A stretch of DNA of 64,000 nt from Diphasiastrum complanatum (taxonomy: Eukaryota; Streptophyta; Lycopodiopsida; Lycopodiales; Lycopodiaceae), in the NCBI GenBank assembly GCA_029204225.1, contig MU831899.1:33609-97608 (forward strand), in the 5' to 3' direction. Positions 10,940 to 22,351 of this stretch are shown in pieces. Each line of letters opens with the position of its first letter. Positions within the stretch are counted from its first letter, which is position 1. The notes below the pieces were generated by a model. The model made no database searches and was not told where the DNA came from. It saw only the letters and a list, made by a program, of their open reading frames with translations. The position numbers and the translations under genes were made by a program.

Positions 10940-11640
10940 TGTGATTGGCACTATAACCTGATTCTAGATTGATCAACAAAATCTAGTTCAGAAGAAATGG
11001 CTGATTCACAATCTAGCATGCTAATCGACAGAATATAGTAGCAATGAATCAAAGAATGCATAAAAATACAAGATTTCAGTGTATGAGTCTTAGCCTCAAC
11101 ACGAGTTGGAGAGAGAGAGCTAGAGAGATAACAAGCAATATTTGTTTAGATCCAAAATGACATGAGATAGCTACAAAACTTTGGTTCTTCATCATTGATT
11201 GTGTGGAGAGCTACACATATTTATGGAGATTGAGGTAGCTCGAGGTAGAACCACATCTATCCATTCCAAAATGACATCTAGAGTCTATGTGTCACTTGTC
11301 ATGCATGAAATTCTACCAGCTTTTTACAAGTGTACTAGTTCTAACTAGAAATGCCCAAATCATCATGCATGTGTCCATTAAACTTTGTGCATGCCTTGTA
11401 TGTCACTATGGATCACTTACAATTAATGCATGTGAGTTGCCACGAGTTTCTACAAGCATAATCATGCTAATTCTATGTCTACAAACTATATGCAAGTTGC
11501 ATTTATCAAACTAGATAATACATAACCATTTAGCTTGAGTTCTATGTAGGCCAAACTGGCATTTTGCATTAATGAGCTACATACTTGCATGGTACAACAT
11601 TTGTAGCAAGCCAAGAAATCAATATGGATTGTTTTTCAAT
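10940..11640 (-). repeat. Copia A 3' LTR
   Basis: It lies directly after the copia A pol gene, beginning beside the purine-rich tract that reads AGGAGGAGTG on the minus strand near 11645. Positions 10945-11110 recur on the plus strand at 31010-31168. No CA/TG terminus is certain at the 10940 end. A plus frame at 11287-11514 has no domain. Confidence 0.6.
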
Positions 11641-11664
11641 TTTAACACTCCTCCTAAAAATGAT

Positions 11665-12730
11665 CTATATTGATTTGGACATGGATCTTGGTATAACTCC
11701 AAGGTTGGCTCTATGCTTGTTGAAGGAACTTTTGCTCAAAGATTTGGTGAGCATATCTGCAATGCAAGATGATGTGTCGATGTGCTCCAATTTGATTTCA
11801 CCTCCAATGAGCTTCTCTCTCACGAAGTGATGTGCAACTTCGATATGCTTGCTCCTTGCATGGAATATTGGGTTGTTGACAAGGGCTTGAGCTGAAATGT
11901 TGTCACACATGATCATAGGTATGTCTTTTTCCATAATTATCTTTAGCTCCACTAGTAACCTCTTGATCCAAAGCACTTCCTTTGTTGTTGTAGTGAGCGC
12001 CTTGTACTCAGCTTCACATGATGAGAGTGATACAATATCTTGCTTTTTGGAAAGCCAAGATATCAAGTTTCCTCCAAGATATATGACATAAGCACTTGTA
12101 GATTTTTGATCTGCTCTATCACTTGCAAAATCTGAGTCAAAATAACCAATAATAGAAAGATCTTTACTTTTATACAATAAACCAAAATCAAAAGTTGAAG
12201 ATATATATCTAAGCACTCTCTTGGCCTTTTTCCAATGATAAACTGAAGGATTTTGCATAGCCTGGCTCAACTTATGAACACTAAAGCTTATGTCAGGTCT
12301 AGTTATTGTGGTTCAAATTAAGGAGCCTATAAGACCTCTAAAAAGTGTGATGTCCTCGAAGGATCTTTCATCACCTTTGTTAGAGTCCTTTACATTTTGC
12401 TCCATAGGTATTTCTATATTCTTACAATTCAACATATTGAACTTTTTTAACATTGAAAGAGCATACTTGGATTGACATACAAAAGCTTTATTTTTAAGAA
12501 AGTCTATCTCTAGTCCTAGAATATAGTGAATTTTTTCAAGATCTTGCATCTTGAACTCTTTTCCAAGTGCAATCTTGGTTTCCTCAACTAACTTGATACA
12601 ACTTCTTGTCAGAATGATATCATCAACATAAATAAGAAGGATGACAATATCTTTATCAAAAAACTTGACATATAAGGAAGGATCATAGTTACTAAGATTA
12701 AATCCTAATGACTCAAGAAAGGTGTTAAGT
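11665..12730 (-). pseudogene. Copia A reverse transcriptase end and RNase H
   Basis: The minus strand gives LLIYVDDIILT near 12610-12645 (the YVDD active site), then LEKIHYILGLEI, then ITLFRGLIGSLI. RNase H follows (11665-12270): GYFDSDFASD, SSCEAEYKAL, MCDNISAQAL, KHIEVAHHFVR and DMLTKSLS, which supply the acidic catalytic residues. Frame changes near 12290, 12550 and 12730 separate these blocks. In a live element these domains copy the RNA and remove it from the hybrid. Confidence 0.85.
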
Positions 12731-12741
12731 TGAGAATACCA

Positions 12742-13704
12742 TTACCTTGGAGCTTGCTTTAATCCATATAAACTTTTGAAGAGCAAGCAAACTTTTCCTT
12801 CATCATGGATGAACCCAATAGGTTGGTCCATATAGATCTCTTCTTCTAGATAGCCATTTAGAAATGCATTAGAAACATCTAGTTGAAGAATTTGCCAATT
12901 GAAAAAACAAGCAAGAGAAATTATGATTCTAATTGACACCATTTTTGCAACTCGGACAAAGGTCTCCTCATAATCAAGTCCATAAACTTGAGAAAAGCCT
13001 TTAGCACAAAGCCTTGCCTTATACTTATTGATTGTGCCATCTTGATTATACTTGACTCGAAAAACCCATTTGCAACCAATGGTATGCTTGTTGGATGGAA
13101 GATCCACAAGCTGCCATGTATTATTGGCCATCAAAGCATCATATTCCTCCTTCACGGCAAGGTACCATTCCTTTGAGTGGATAGCATCATATACATCCTT
13201 CGGCTCCTCATGAGAAATAAAATAGGCACAATTAGTGGAGTTGATTTTTTGCTTTCCTCTACCTTCATAGGTAAGCCTTCTAGGCTCGGATCTTTCTCTT
13301 TGGGATCTCCTTGGTGAAAAAATTCGAGGTGACTCCTCCTCAAATATCGGCCCCATATCTCCATGATGATCTTCAAGGGTGATGATTGGAGTATCTTTGT
13401 GAGAATCTTTGAACTCGGCCTTCTCAAGAATGTATGTTTGATCTTCATGGAATATCACATCTCTACTCTCAATTGTAGTTGAGATAGAGGGGACATAGAT
13501 CCTGTAAGCTTTCTTGTTGGATGCATATCCAACCATGATCCCTTTAACAGAATTATGATCATCTCTTTTCCTTGTTTCCAAGGGCATATTAACAAAGCAA
13601 GTACAATCAAAAACTCTAGGGTGATCTACCTTAGGTTTCTTCTGAAAAAAGACTTCAAAAGGTGTTTTTCCAGCAAGAGCATTGTGAGGTAATCTATTGC
13701 ACAA
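12742..13704 (-). pseudogene. Copia A integrase tail and reverse transcriptase
   Basis: A 320-residue frame starts in the integrase C-terminal region (GKTPFEVFFQKKPKVDHPRVFDC is its recognisable region) and passes a charged linker with PRRSQRERSEPRRL. It then enters the reverse transcriptase: IGCKWVFRVKYNQDGTINKY, LDYEETFVRVAK, LQLDVSNAFLNGYLEEEIYM and SLYGLKQAPR. The expected P of TFAPV has become R. It ends by frameshift before the YVDD box. Confidence 0.85.
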
Positions 13705-13748
13705 TTTATAGCTTCACCCCAATATTCAATAGGCAAAGAAGCTACTAC

Positions 13749-14105
13749 TCAAATTGCTTTAGCACATTCACATAAAGATCTGTTTTTCCTCTCAGCTACT
13801 CCATTTTGGGATGGAGAATAGGCACAAGAAAATTCTCTCTTTATGCCTTCACCTTCACAATAATTATGAAACTTGTTGGAAATATATTCACCTCCTCCAT
13901 CGCATCTTAAAGCTTTAACTTTGCAAGAAAACTGTTTTTCTACATAAGCTTTGAAGATAAGAAAGTGATAAAAAACCATAGTCTTTGAAGAAAGTAGATA
14001 CAACCAAGTGTATCTAGTAAAGTCATCAATAAAGGTGACAAAACATGTTGCACCACCAATACTTTGAGAAGAGAAAAAATGTACATTTGAATGTATGAGT
14101 TCCAA
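13749..14105 (-). pseudogene. Copia A integrase core
   Basis: A minus-strand frame with FVTFIDDFTRYTWLYLL, VKALRCDGGGEYISN and YSPSQNGVAERKNRSL. The last two segments hold the second Asp and the Glu of the D,D-35-E integrase triad. The N-terminal zinc part is in the adjoining frame 14133-14395. Integrase joins the element DNA to the chromosome. Confidence 0.85.
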
Positions 14106-14132
14106 TGGATAAGTAGTCTTTATAAAAGACTT

Positions 14133-14395
14133 CTAATATGGCTTTCTGTGTGACTTTGCAATGGCACAAGCCTCACAAGGCTTGAAATCTTTTGAAAGAG
14201 ATTTTGGAAAACCAATAGCCTTCTCCTTCTTAATCATAGAAGACATAGATGTAAAGTTAAGATGTCCCAACCTTCTATGCCACAGCTCCTCCTTAGATAA
14301 CAAAGCAACTTCACAAAGGTTTGCATTCTCATAAGAATTCAATCTAGAAACATTTATAGGAGGAGCGAATGACAAGACTAAAGGTAGAAGTTGCT
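14133..14395 (-). pseudogene. Copia A GAG-pre-integrase domain
   Basis: ELWHRRLGHLNFTSMSSMIK followed by CEACAIAKSHRKPY is the HHCC-type zinc domain before the integrase core. The protein-like region begins at about 14395; residues encoded beyond that point are foreign. Confidence 0.8.
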
Positions 14396-14399
14396 CTGT

Positions 14400-15735
14400 C
14401 TCTGAGCACCAATGCAAGATCAATCACAGTCGATCTCACAAAGCTGAACCAGCTCCAAGGCTAGATGCTCAAAATTTTTGAATCGAGTTCTTACAACCGC
14501 TCAAGGATGCGAAGGCTCTTGTCGAGGAAGAGTTGGCTGAGCTGAAGAAGCTCTCGAGTGATGCCACCCCATCTTGCAGCGGGCCCGATGCACACAATGA
14601 ATACCTTCAGGCCCTGCTTCAAACTGATGACCTCACACAACAAATCCAAGTTGTGCCTGCCTGCACCAGAGCCGAAGACCATCTAAAATTCTTGGAGGCT
14701 GTTGCAAAGATTGACAAGCTCAAACAGGATCTGTCAAATCTTAAGCATCAATTGGACGATCATAAGCTGGCTGCTGAGTTGCAAACTCAAGACTTGGCAA
14801 CTGCATCTACACAGCCAAAGCGAATGCGGCAAAATTAGTCGAAGGTATGTGCTGACAGATTTCGTGCATTTGCTGAACGCTTCTGGAAATGGTGTCCACA
14901 TGCTTTTAATATTGAATTGCAATGGCGTGTGGATTACATGATGCTACCAGGCACAGTAGGCATCATCTTTGACGAATGGAAGTGACCTTGGGAGAAGGAC
15001 GACTTTCTTTGGTTATGGGCCCAGCTCTCTATCGAGCAGAAAAGATGTCTCTGTTGGGGCATAATCCAGGGTAAGTCTCAGGTCGTACCTTTCGGATTAG
15101 CAGAGTTATACATAGGCTCTTCGGCTATGTATGCTCTTGAATATATTCGAATCAAAGAACTTCAATTTTTGCAGAACGAAGATAATAAGCGACATTTTTG
15201 GAAGCAAAAGTCGCAATCTCAACTGTACAAACCACAAGCTGTTGCGGATTTAGGCACATTCGACAATGCAAGTTTGCTGATTAATATAAATATGGCTTAT
15301 CCAAAATTATTCAGTCTTTATGTGGATTGGGAGTGAAACCTTGCAAAATATTTTGCGGAGATTAGCCATAATTTGCAAGATAGAAGGAATTCATTCCGTT
15401 ATAAGCAGTTCTGTACATATACATTTTGTCAGTTTGGTACCTTTGCGGCGAAGACATTATTTTTTGTTCAAAATCTTTATGTTAAAAGCAATTTTATTAG
15501 ATTCTTAGCTCCTTACTGTAAAGAAATCACTCTACGTAGTGATTCAGATGAAGATACCAAGTTAACCTAGGAGCTGTTCGATGGAACATTGCTCTCGGTT
15601 AAGTTAGAAGAATGCGGCAACTTACCAGTTGGCCGCTACACAAAATCAAAAGAATACTTGCTCTTGATTGAAGCTCAACAAAACTTGGAGCTTGCTCAGA
15701 AATTATATGAAGAACTGAATCGTTCATGAATATCC
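14400..15735 (+). pseudogene. Coiled-coil frame upstream of gypsy G2 LTR, unknown
   Basis: With a few stops and frame shifts, one plus-strand reading can be followed for about 1.3 kb. It starts with a heptad-like region (DAKALVEEELAELKKLSSD, later AVAKIDKLKQDLSNLKHQLD), then WRVDYMMLPGTVGIIFDEW, WEKDDFLWLWAQLSIEQKR, AMYALEYIRIKELQFL and a terminal LLIEAQQNLELAQKLYEELN. It lies directly upstream of an LTR at 16021 with no pol domains between. It could be an extra 3' frame of a gypsy element or a captured host coiled-coil gene. I do not recognise the family. Confidence 0.4.
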
Positions 15736-16020
15736 ATTCGTGCCTTTGTTGTGGTGATGTTTCTATGGGATGTTGAATTTTTGAAGTTTAAAGATGTTTT
15801 GAAGTTTGATACCAGTTTTCATTAGCAACTCAAAGATCAACTCAGAACAACTTATTCAATTAAAGAAACAGCAAGATACATATTATCTAAGACGAAGAGA
15901 TATCTAAAGGACGAAATACACGAAGAAATATCTTTTCGCCTCAACGAAAATATGATGAACAAGAATGAAATGAAGATGATATGTTCACGAGGATGTTTCA
16001 CATTTGAGGAAGGAGATATG
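15736..16020 (+). other. Gypsy G2 3' non-coding end with polypurine tract
   Basis: No gene. The last bases before the LTR, GAGGAAGGAGATATG (16006-16020), are a purine-rich tract of the kind that primes plus-strand synthesis in LTR elements. Confidence 0.5.
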
Positions 16021-17270
16021 TGATGTCACAAAAATGTTAAATATTGAATATCAACATAAATATGGCATGATATACTCGAAAGTAAAGATATGAGCCGGTT
16101 AAGTATAAATCATGAAGAGTCCTAAGTCATTTTTCAGGAATATATCTCCTAAGTACTTGCCTTGTAATTAAGGACAAGACCTTTAAAAGGAAAAGACATT
16201 GCCTTGGATAACCTTTACTAGGTCGTCCATACGAAAAGACATGTTAAACTAGAGTAACTTTAACTCATGGTTAAGTATACCTCCTATGGTATAGTTGAAC
16301 GTATTTTCAGTCTAATTGTTAACTAGACCCTTTCGCGGGAGCGACACACCTATTGTTCAAGATGTGTGTTTGTTCGCCCCGTAGAACATATATAGATCTC
16401 ACACTTCAGTCTCGATCATCGAGAGAGAAGAGTTTATGCTTATGTAAGAGATTGAAGAAGTGAATAGAGTTCTATGAGTTGTTCTCTCTTATCTTTGTTC
16501 TCCACACTACTGAGTGTGACTGATCTTGAGTCTGCTAACAATCTCTAACACATTTTATGAATTACTCTCTGATCAGACATATGCTTTAGTGCATTACAAT
16601 TGTTTGTTGTGTTTCTGTAAAGCATGCTCTAAAGAACTGTCTTAAAACCATCTTATTCATCTGTCGTGAATACTTTCTTTTCGGCACTCGAATAACGACT
16701 ATCTTGGGTACAGTCTAGCACGATCATTGAATGAAGCTGTATGTATACATATGCGATGACAGTCCTTGTCTAAAGAATTGAGTCTTTGATCTGTTTTTCC
16801 TGATTGGCATTGACATAAGTTTCTAACGTGTTCTAAAACTCTTTGTGTTCTTTAACCATTAAGTTGGGCTTTAGTTGTTGAGGACTTCTGTTTAGAAATG
16901 AATAAGTTCGCAAATGTGATTAATTAATTGTCTGCACAGTCGTGAATACATTGGACAATTCTCGATTCTCTGTTGAAACCTTAATCAGCCAGAGTGTAGT
17001 ACGTCTATACTACTTTGATAACATCTCATCTGTAGAATGGGCTTCCTTCAATTCGATAGAGGCCAGATTGTTGTTCTGAATTTATTAACATTACCCATCC
17101 CAAACATAAGTAATACTGGTTACTTTTTAATGTCTGTCGACAACTAGAATAACACTTGAAACCACTTGTCATAAATTGTACCAAAAACATAACTTTCTAA
17201 TGTTGGCCTCTGTGGGAATGACATTTTTTTACTATAAAATCTATATTAACCCTGTTGGTATAGTAGTACA
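16021..17270 (+). repeat. Gypsy G2 3' LTR, about 1.25 kb
   Basis: It begins TGATGTCAC after the polypurine tract and ends GGTATAGTAGTACA. The distal half (about 16760-17270) recurs inverted at 31432-31945. There it is followed by a near-perfect primer-binding site, which fixes this end as the LTR terminus. ACATATATAGATC at 16387 is a possible TATA region. CACTA-3 sequence begins immediately after. Confidence 0.75.
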
Positions 17271-17570
17271 TGTTGTCGAACCATTCGACGATGATGCATC
17301 ATGCTCAATGTCATCATTAGCTTGTGAAGCTTGCAAATGATCATCCTTCAAAATTGTGTCATTGAATCCATCATCACGATCTTGTTCATGAGTTGCATCA
17401 GCTGACAGTACCATGTCCTCCACGACATCTCTATCTTCAAAAATGCTTTTACTTTGAGGAGCGACTTGGATCATGTACCACCATCTGGGATTTGAACGAT
17501 CGAGGTGAAAGACCACCTACAATTGATCGATGTTACCATAGACGTTGACTCGTAGTTAGTATCCATAGCT
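17271..17570 (-). pseudogene. CACTA-3 transposase C-terminal tail
   Basis: VFHLDRSNPRWWYMIQVAPQ and an acidic, Ser-rich end match the segment following DUF4216 in plant CACTA transposases (QVFYV-DP---W-VV--TPPR type). Reading upstream on the same strand, the NYESTSMVTSINCRWSF region is the preceding conserved part. Confidence 0.6.
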
Positions 17571-17638
17571 ATGCTACAGTTGCTTGCATATTACTATACA
17601 CAACATACATTTCTTGTAGTACACTGAAGATCGATTGA

Positions 17639-17911
17639 TTGACAACAAAAGAGCATAGACATCTTGAAGACATAGAAGAAATGTACCTGCTCACATTGTT
17701 GCAGAAAAACAAATGTGTCGCTTTGATCTGTCCAAAGCTTGGTGGAGTTAATGGAAAAATAACCACTCTCATCTTTCCTGACAGTTGCATTGAGACCATT
17801 GCAAATAGCTTTGAACCATTTGACATCAAATATGAAAAAGCTGAATTGCGTAAATCCAACTTCGAGGATGTCATTGATTATCCCACAATAATCAAGCTGA
17901 GAAGAGAGTAA
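17639..17911 (+). CDS. Uncertain 90-residue frame opposite CACTA-3
   Basis: The plus frame reads like a natural protein (CVALICPKLGGVNGKITTLI, then a Lys/Glu-rich end), unlike the minus frame at the same place. I recognise no family and see no promoter or splice signal. It may be a fragment of another insertion within CACTA-3, or chance. Confidence 0.2.
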   Translation: MTTKEHRHLEDIEEMYLLTLLQKNKCVALICPKLGGVNGKITTLIFPDSCIETIANSFEPFDIKYEKAELRKSNFEDVIDYPTIIKLRRE

Positions 17912-18219
17912 ATTGTGCCATGCTTACTCGAATCTCTTGGATGAAATTGCCATGACTCCACAATCGTACGTGTTTTTATTTTTGTCAATGTGCTCTATAC
18001 AAAAGTGTCATCCATGCGTCCATAGTGCATTGTATTTTTTGTAATGAACAAAATGGAACTAAATGTGTTAGGGATACAACAAACATGTACAAAATTGCAT
18101 GTATTAATAAACATGTGAAGGTTGATCATCATAGCTTACATGTAAATCTCGCTCACTCTTTGTTACTTCTTGGTTGTTTGCCAAGGCTTCTCTAAGTGCA
18201 TCACACAGCCAATCAAGCG

Positions 18220-18802
18220 TCATGTCCTTGGGTAGAAGGGCAAGGTAGGTGGGTATAGTTGTCTTCTTTGCCCTCTCCTGAAAGTGGCTCGAGCGGTTTG
18301 TCTACGGGCCTTGGCCTCTTCGTATAGAGAAATCCACTTTTGCATTTCCTTGCTATTAAGAATGCAAAACTTATTTGAAGCACAAACTGCATGCAGCATC
18401 GGGTCCAAAAGATGGTTTATCAACAATTTTCTCCAATATGGGAGTTCATGAAATATTGATAACCTCTTCATGCCGGGAGGGAGTTGCCCTAGATCTTGAT
18501 TGGATCTTCAAATTCGAAGCCAATCACTTGCCTACAATATTAACAAACAAGCACACACATTTAATGCAGATTATATATCGTTAGAAGAAACATAAAGAGA
18601 GTAATCATAAAATAAATAAATGACATGTACCATTAATTGGCCCAAATATGTATTGTACTTTCATGGAATGAGGACGTTGGCCAACAAGCCCATCATGCAT
18701 AGGGTGATCGGGTTGAAGGTATCGAGTGTGGCCCTCATAAACCATCTTTCGCAGATGTTGTGAGTGACGTGCTTGCAAATACTCGCCACAAACGAGATAC
18801 AC
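18220..18802 (-). pseudogene. CACTA-3 transposase middle part
   Basis: The 18605-18802 frame has VYEGHTRYLQPDHPMHD, matching the YxGHRRFLPxDHPxR end of Transposase_21. The 18220-18471 frame has MKRLSIFHELPYWRKLLINH followed by LLDPM, the entry to DUF4218, identical in style to CACTA-1/2 (MKRLSIFHRLEYWNNLLINH). It then leaves homology. Confidence 0.65.
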
Positions 18803-19110
18803 ATTGTAACCACTAGTTTATAGCCCTACATTGTTACAAAACAGCCAACTTAATCATAAGTCCAATGTTTGAATTGAAAGAAAATTTGTGAATGCACATA
18901 AAATTTAATATAATACAAACCAATAGCAAGGATATCTCACCTAAATATTTTCCATAGCCAGGAAAGTCGTACATCATCCACATCAAGATCCCCTTTACCA
19001 CAAAATCTTTTTATCTCAGTGGTCTTGATATATCGCTCACTTGAACTCCTTGCCATAGAATCTTTAGCTCATCTATCCAGGGAGCCATATGCACGTCCAT
19101 ATTTTTTGCC

Positions 19111-19700
19111 TTATATTTTCTGGGAATAAGAAGGACGAGCATTAGATGCCCCTTCTTTATACTTAGCCAAGGGGGGGATGTTGTAGTTTACAAGGACAAC
19201 CGACCAAGTGGACCATGATGTGGAGCGCAAACCGAATGGATTCACACCATCCATGGCCAACCCCAAATGAAAATGGCGAAGCTCATCCCTAAACTCATGC
19301 CAGGTAACATCCATGTGCTTCCATGATGGAGAATCGGCAGAGATCCTCATAGTATCGTCAGATGAACAATTGCTTGAATGCCATGTAATTATCTTCGCGA
19401 TGAAATTACACTTAAACATGTGGCGTATCCTGGGTATGATGGGAAAATGTCTTACCACCTTGGCGGGTATCGTGCTCCTTGTAAATCTTGCCTGTAGCGA
19501 TGTTCCCCACAACATGGACACGTACTTGCCTCCTCAAACTCATCTCGATATAAGATGCAATCATTGGGACATGCATGGATGCTCTTGTAATCCATGTCGA
19601 CCGCGAATAGCATTTTCTTAAATAAGGAAGATATGATGAGGCAAAGGCTTCCTTGCAAACTGTTTCAGCTAGCCTGCAAACTTGACTGTGTGACATGTGT
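19111..19700 (-). pseudogene. CACTA-3 Transposase_21 core
   Basis: MDYKSIHACPNDCILYRDE followed by CPCCGEHRYRQD is the Cys cluster. It is followed by FPIIPRIRHMFKC, DDTMRISADSPSWKHMD, FHLGLAMDGVNPFG and SWSTWSVVLVNYNIPP. At least two frame changes (near 19450 and 19130) break the gene. Confidence 0.75.
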
Positions 19701-20644
19701 TAATAGTTTTTTTATGGAAATATAGGATGTATTGTGCCAATAGACTTATGGGTTGATGATTTGGGATGCACGGCTCTTCATTACGTTGCTGAAAGCCACT
19801 CTATCAAGTGTATCAAGGCTATTCATTACATTGCTGAAAGCCACTCTATCAAGTGTATCAAGCTGCTCCTGTAGAGCTGTGCAAAGATAGAGCTCAAAAC
19901 TTGTCTGAAGAAGCGACTGATATGGTATAGTACTATCATTGCTTCTTCATGAGAGGACATAGATCAGGAGTTTGTCCTGACCAGTGATTAGAGCCTTCTT
20001 CTTTTGCATGATGGATTACAACTATTTTGGTGTTGTTATTCTTAAGACCCACCGGATTCAAGTGAGTGGAACGATGAAGCAGAGCAGCCGCCAGGTCTTG
20101 TTTATGATGAGCGCAGATTTAATGTCTTGCGAATCTAATCTGTGTAGGATGTGCCTGTTCGCCAGGTCATTCGGCAACCCAGAAAAAAATTCATATTCTA
20201 ACTACGAATGATCATCAAAATTACATGAAACAAAAACTTGTGACAGTGGGGTTTTACATGAAACAAAAACTTGTGGCCGTGGGGTTCTAATACTCTAATA
20301 TAGACAGCAACCAACATCAAGATGCTTGATTCTAATACTCTAATACAGACAGCAGCCAACACGGAGACGCCTAGCTGACTGAAACACGTCAGTTTATGCA
20401 TCACTCCACATATTGTTTTATTGGTATAGATCATCCTATGCACAAGACGGTCATGAAATAGCTCCGAAGTCTAAACGGTCAAGATATTCCTTCTCAACGA
20501 TTTCACATCCATTGCCTTCAGCATTTTATTTGTGTATTGAATGGCCATCTATTTTTATCTTTGTTTTTAAGCAAATGAGTCATTAAGAATGATCCAGCTG
20601 CTCGGTGCATTCCCAAATGACCATGATAAAAGTACGTTCCAGGA
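19701..20644. other. Unassigned spacer with short direct repeats
   Basis: No supported gene. It contains three duplications. A 45-bp unit starts TTCATTAC at 19777 and 19822. A 33-bp unit starts TTACATGAAACAAAAACTTG at 20221 and 20254. A 45-bp unit starts TTCTAATACTCTAATA at 20285 and 20330. These may mark old transposon footprints or slippage. Confidence 0.55.
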
Positions 20645-21840
20645 GGGTAGATTCTAAAACATTGGACCTTAACTTAGATGTAAATGTCTATGAGGCTGGC
20701 CTTCATTTCTAGTTCCATTATATACAAGTTTCATGAAAACACCTGCACTTAAAAAAACCATGGACAATTTTCAAAAGGGCTGGCCGTAATGCGTGGGATT
20801 TTGGAAAAGCACGCATTGTCTCAATCACATCTACAACATAAATCAAAAGATGGTTTTGTTATTTGCGAACATCATCTCTCACTCAACATGCATAAACGTG
20901 AATTCTTCAAAACTATAAACACACAACTTATAGACACGTGTATTTCTGAAGTTTCAAGATCCACACTCTACAAGATATGGAAACATGTCAAGACTCCAAC
21001 AAGACAAATAATGTCCAAATGCAAAATATGTGACGACCTTAAAAATGCAATAAAGACAACTCTTGATGCTAGGATGCGTGATCAATATATTGCATTGAGA
21101 GATCGTCATCTACATCATGTTTTCGATTCTAGAAAATTGTATGCATATTGGAAAGAAAGTCAAGATCCCATCCTGAGTAGTCTTTGTGGCTTATCAGTGA
21201 TGGAATGGATCAAAATACAACAACATTACATCGTTTCAATAAGACTCCTACCAGATTAGAGGGCTATCGATTTTTAAAAACACATGTTTGTGGGATATTG
21301 GTTCATGGATCTAAGTTGCTCTGTGTTGTTTGGATTGATACCTTGCATGCTCGTGATAACAATCAAATTGCCACATCAATAATGCGAGCAATAAGAAAGG
21401 TACAATCTTATGTATCAAAGCTAACAATTATTGGAGGGAGAACAAGAACAAATTTATTTTTGGTCTTTGTTGATGTTAGTGGCACATAACATCTTCCAAA
21501 AGGTAGAAATGGGATTTCCTTTGTTTGGCCACACACGTGAAGATATACATCAGGTTTTCAGTGTCATATCCAAGGCTTTGAAGTCCAAATCAGCTCATAC
21601 AATGCCAGAAATGGTAGCACGAATTGATGAAAAGATAGGTGGCAGTTGTATCGAGAGCACTGAAGTAGAAATACTGGAACAAATGGTAGATTGTAAATAG
21701 TTTATAGATCCTTGTATTGCTCAAGGAAATGACGGCTTAGAAGGACACACCAATTCTCACTATTTTTGTTTTTAAATGATGAATGGTGAGCCAACCATGC
21801 AATGGAAATACTATTTGAATGATGGAGACAACGCATGGAC
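20645..21840 (+). pseudogene. Decayed DDE-like transposase gene, copy 1
   Basis: Three overlapping frames carry one protein. The first gives ISEVSRSTLYKIWK, CKICDDLKNAIKTT, MRDQYIALRDRHLHHV. After a frame change near 21180 comes LISDGMDQNTTTL, then THVCGILVHGSKLL. In a third frame at 21423 lies NNYWRENKNKFIFGLC followed by a stop. Then LVAHNIFQKVEMGFPLFGHT and REDIHQVFS. The order DGMDQ ... DN-WRENKN ... GHTxEDID is that of an uncharacterised eukaryotic family (from memory, filed as DUF7869) with DDE-transposase-like acidic residues. The central DN is NN here. Confidence 0.65.
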
Positions 21841-22351
21841 AGAGAGTCATTTAGAGATCAGTAGGTGACACCTCATCTTACTCTGGACAACACAAACTTA
21901 TATGTGAAAGTCTCTCCAAGATTGATTGGGCATTGAGAGACGAACGCGGTTCCGTCGTACCACAGTGTTCTAACCTATTGCCAAAGATATTCCACGAACT
22001 GCAAATTACTTGAGAATAGATTCAAACAAAGCCACAGAAGCAAAATGTTCATAACAAAACAGCTGAGAATATTCGTTTATGAATAGTTTCTAGAGTCATT
22101 AAAAAAATTCAAATCACTATTCTCGAAAGATTACATACCAATTCTACACCAATTCGTTATTTTGAATCACATGTAAACAAATCCTACCACACAGTAAGAA
22201 ATATGTATTGGATACAACATTCCAATCAACGATTGAAGCTATCTATTGATTTTGTTTAATCCATTCGAAGTTTCGATGTGCCTGATTTTGTTATCATTTT
22301 TAGGCCACGTTAATTTGTATTGGATGAAGTTCCAGATTTGAATACATGTTG
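21841..22351. other. Spacer between the two transposase copies
   Basis: About 510 bp not shared with the duplicated unit. No frame or repeat is recognised. It may be the original 3' or 5' flank of one copy. Confidence 0.4.

Larger units (their letters stand above)
11641..14395 (-). mobile_element. Ty1/copia element A
   Basis: A minus-strand element with GAG-pre-integrase, integrase, reverse transcriptase and RNase H in copia order. The 5' LTR, gag and protease are missing; sequence switches at about 14395-14400 to the unrelated 14.4-15.7 kb frame. A few frame changes (near 14120, 13720, 12730, 12550 and 12290) break the polyprotein. Copia B at 57.2-57.97 kb is a close relative. Confidence 0.85.
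17271..19700 (-). mobile_element. CACTA-3, heavily decayed
   Basis: A minus-strand CACTA transposase gene in pieces: core at 19111-19700, the C-terminal Cys/His part at 18605-18802, the DUF4218 start at 18220-18471, and the tail after DUF4216 at 17271-17570. It is a different family from CACTA-1/2, since the proteins are clearly diverged. The gaps 17912-18219 and 18803-19110 contain intron-like or decayed sequence with no supported gene. Confidence 0.7.
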
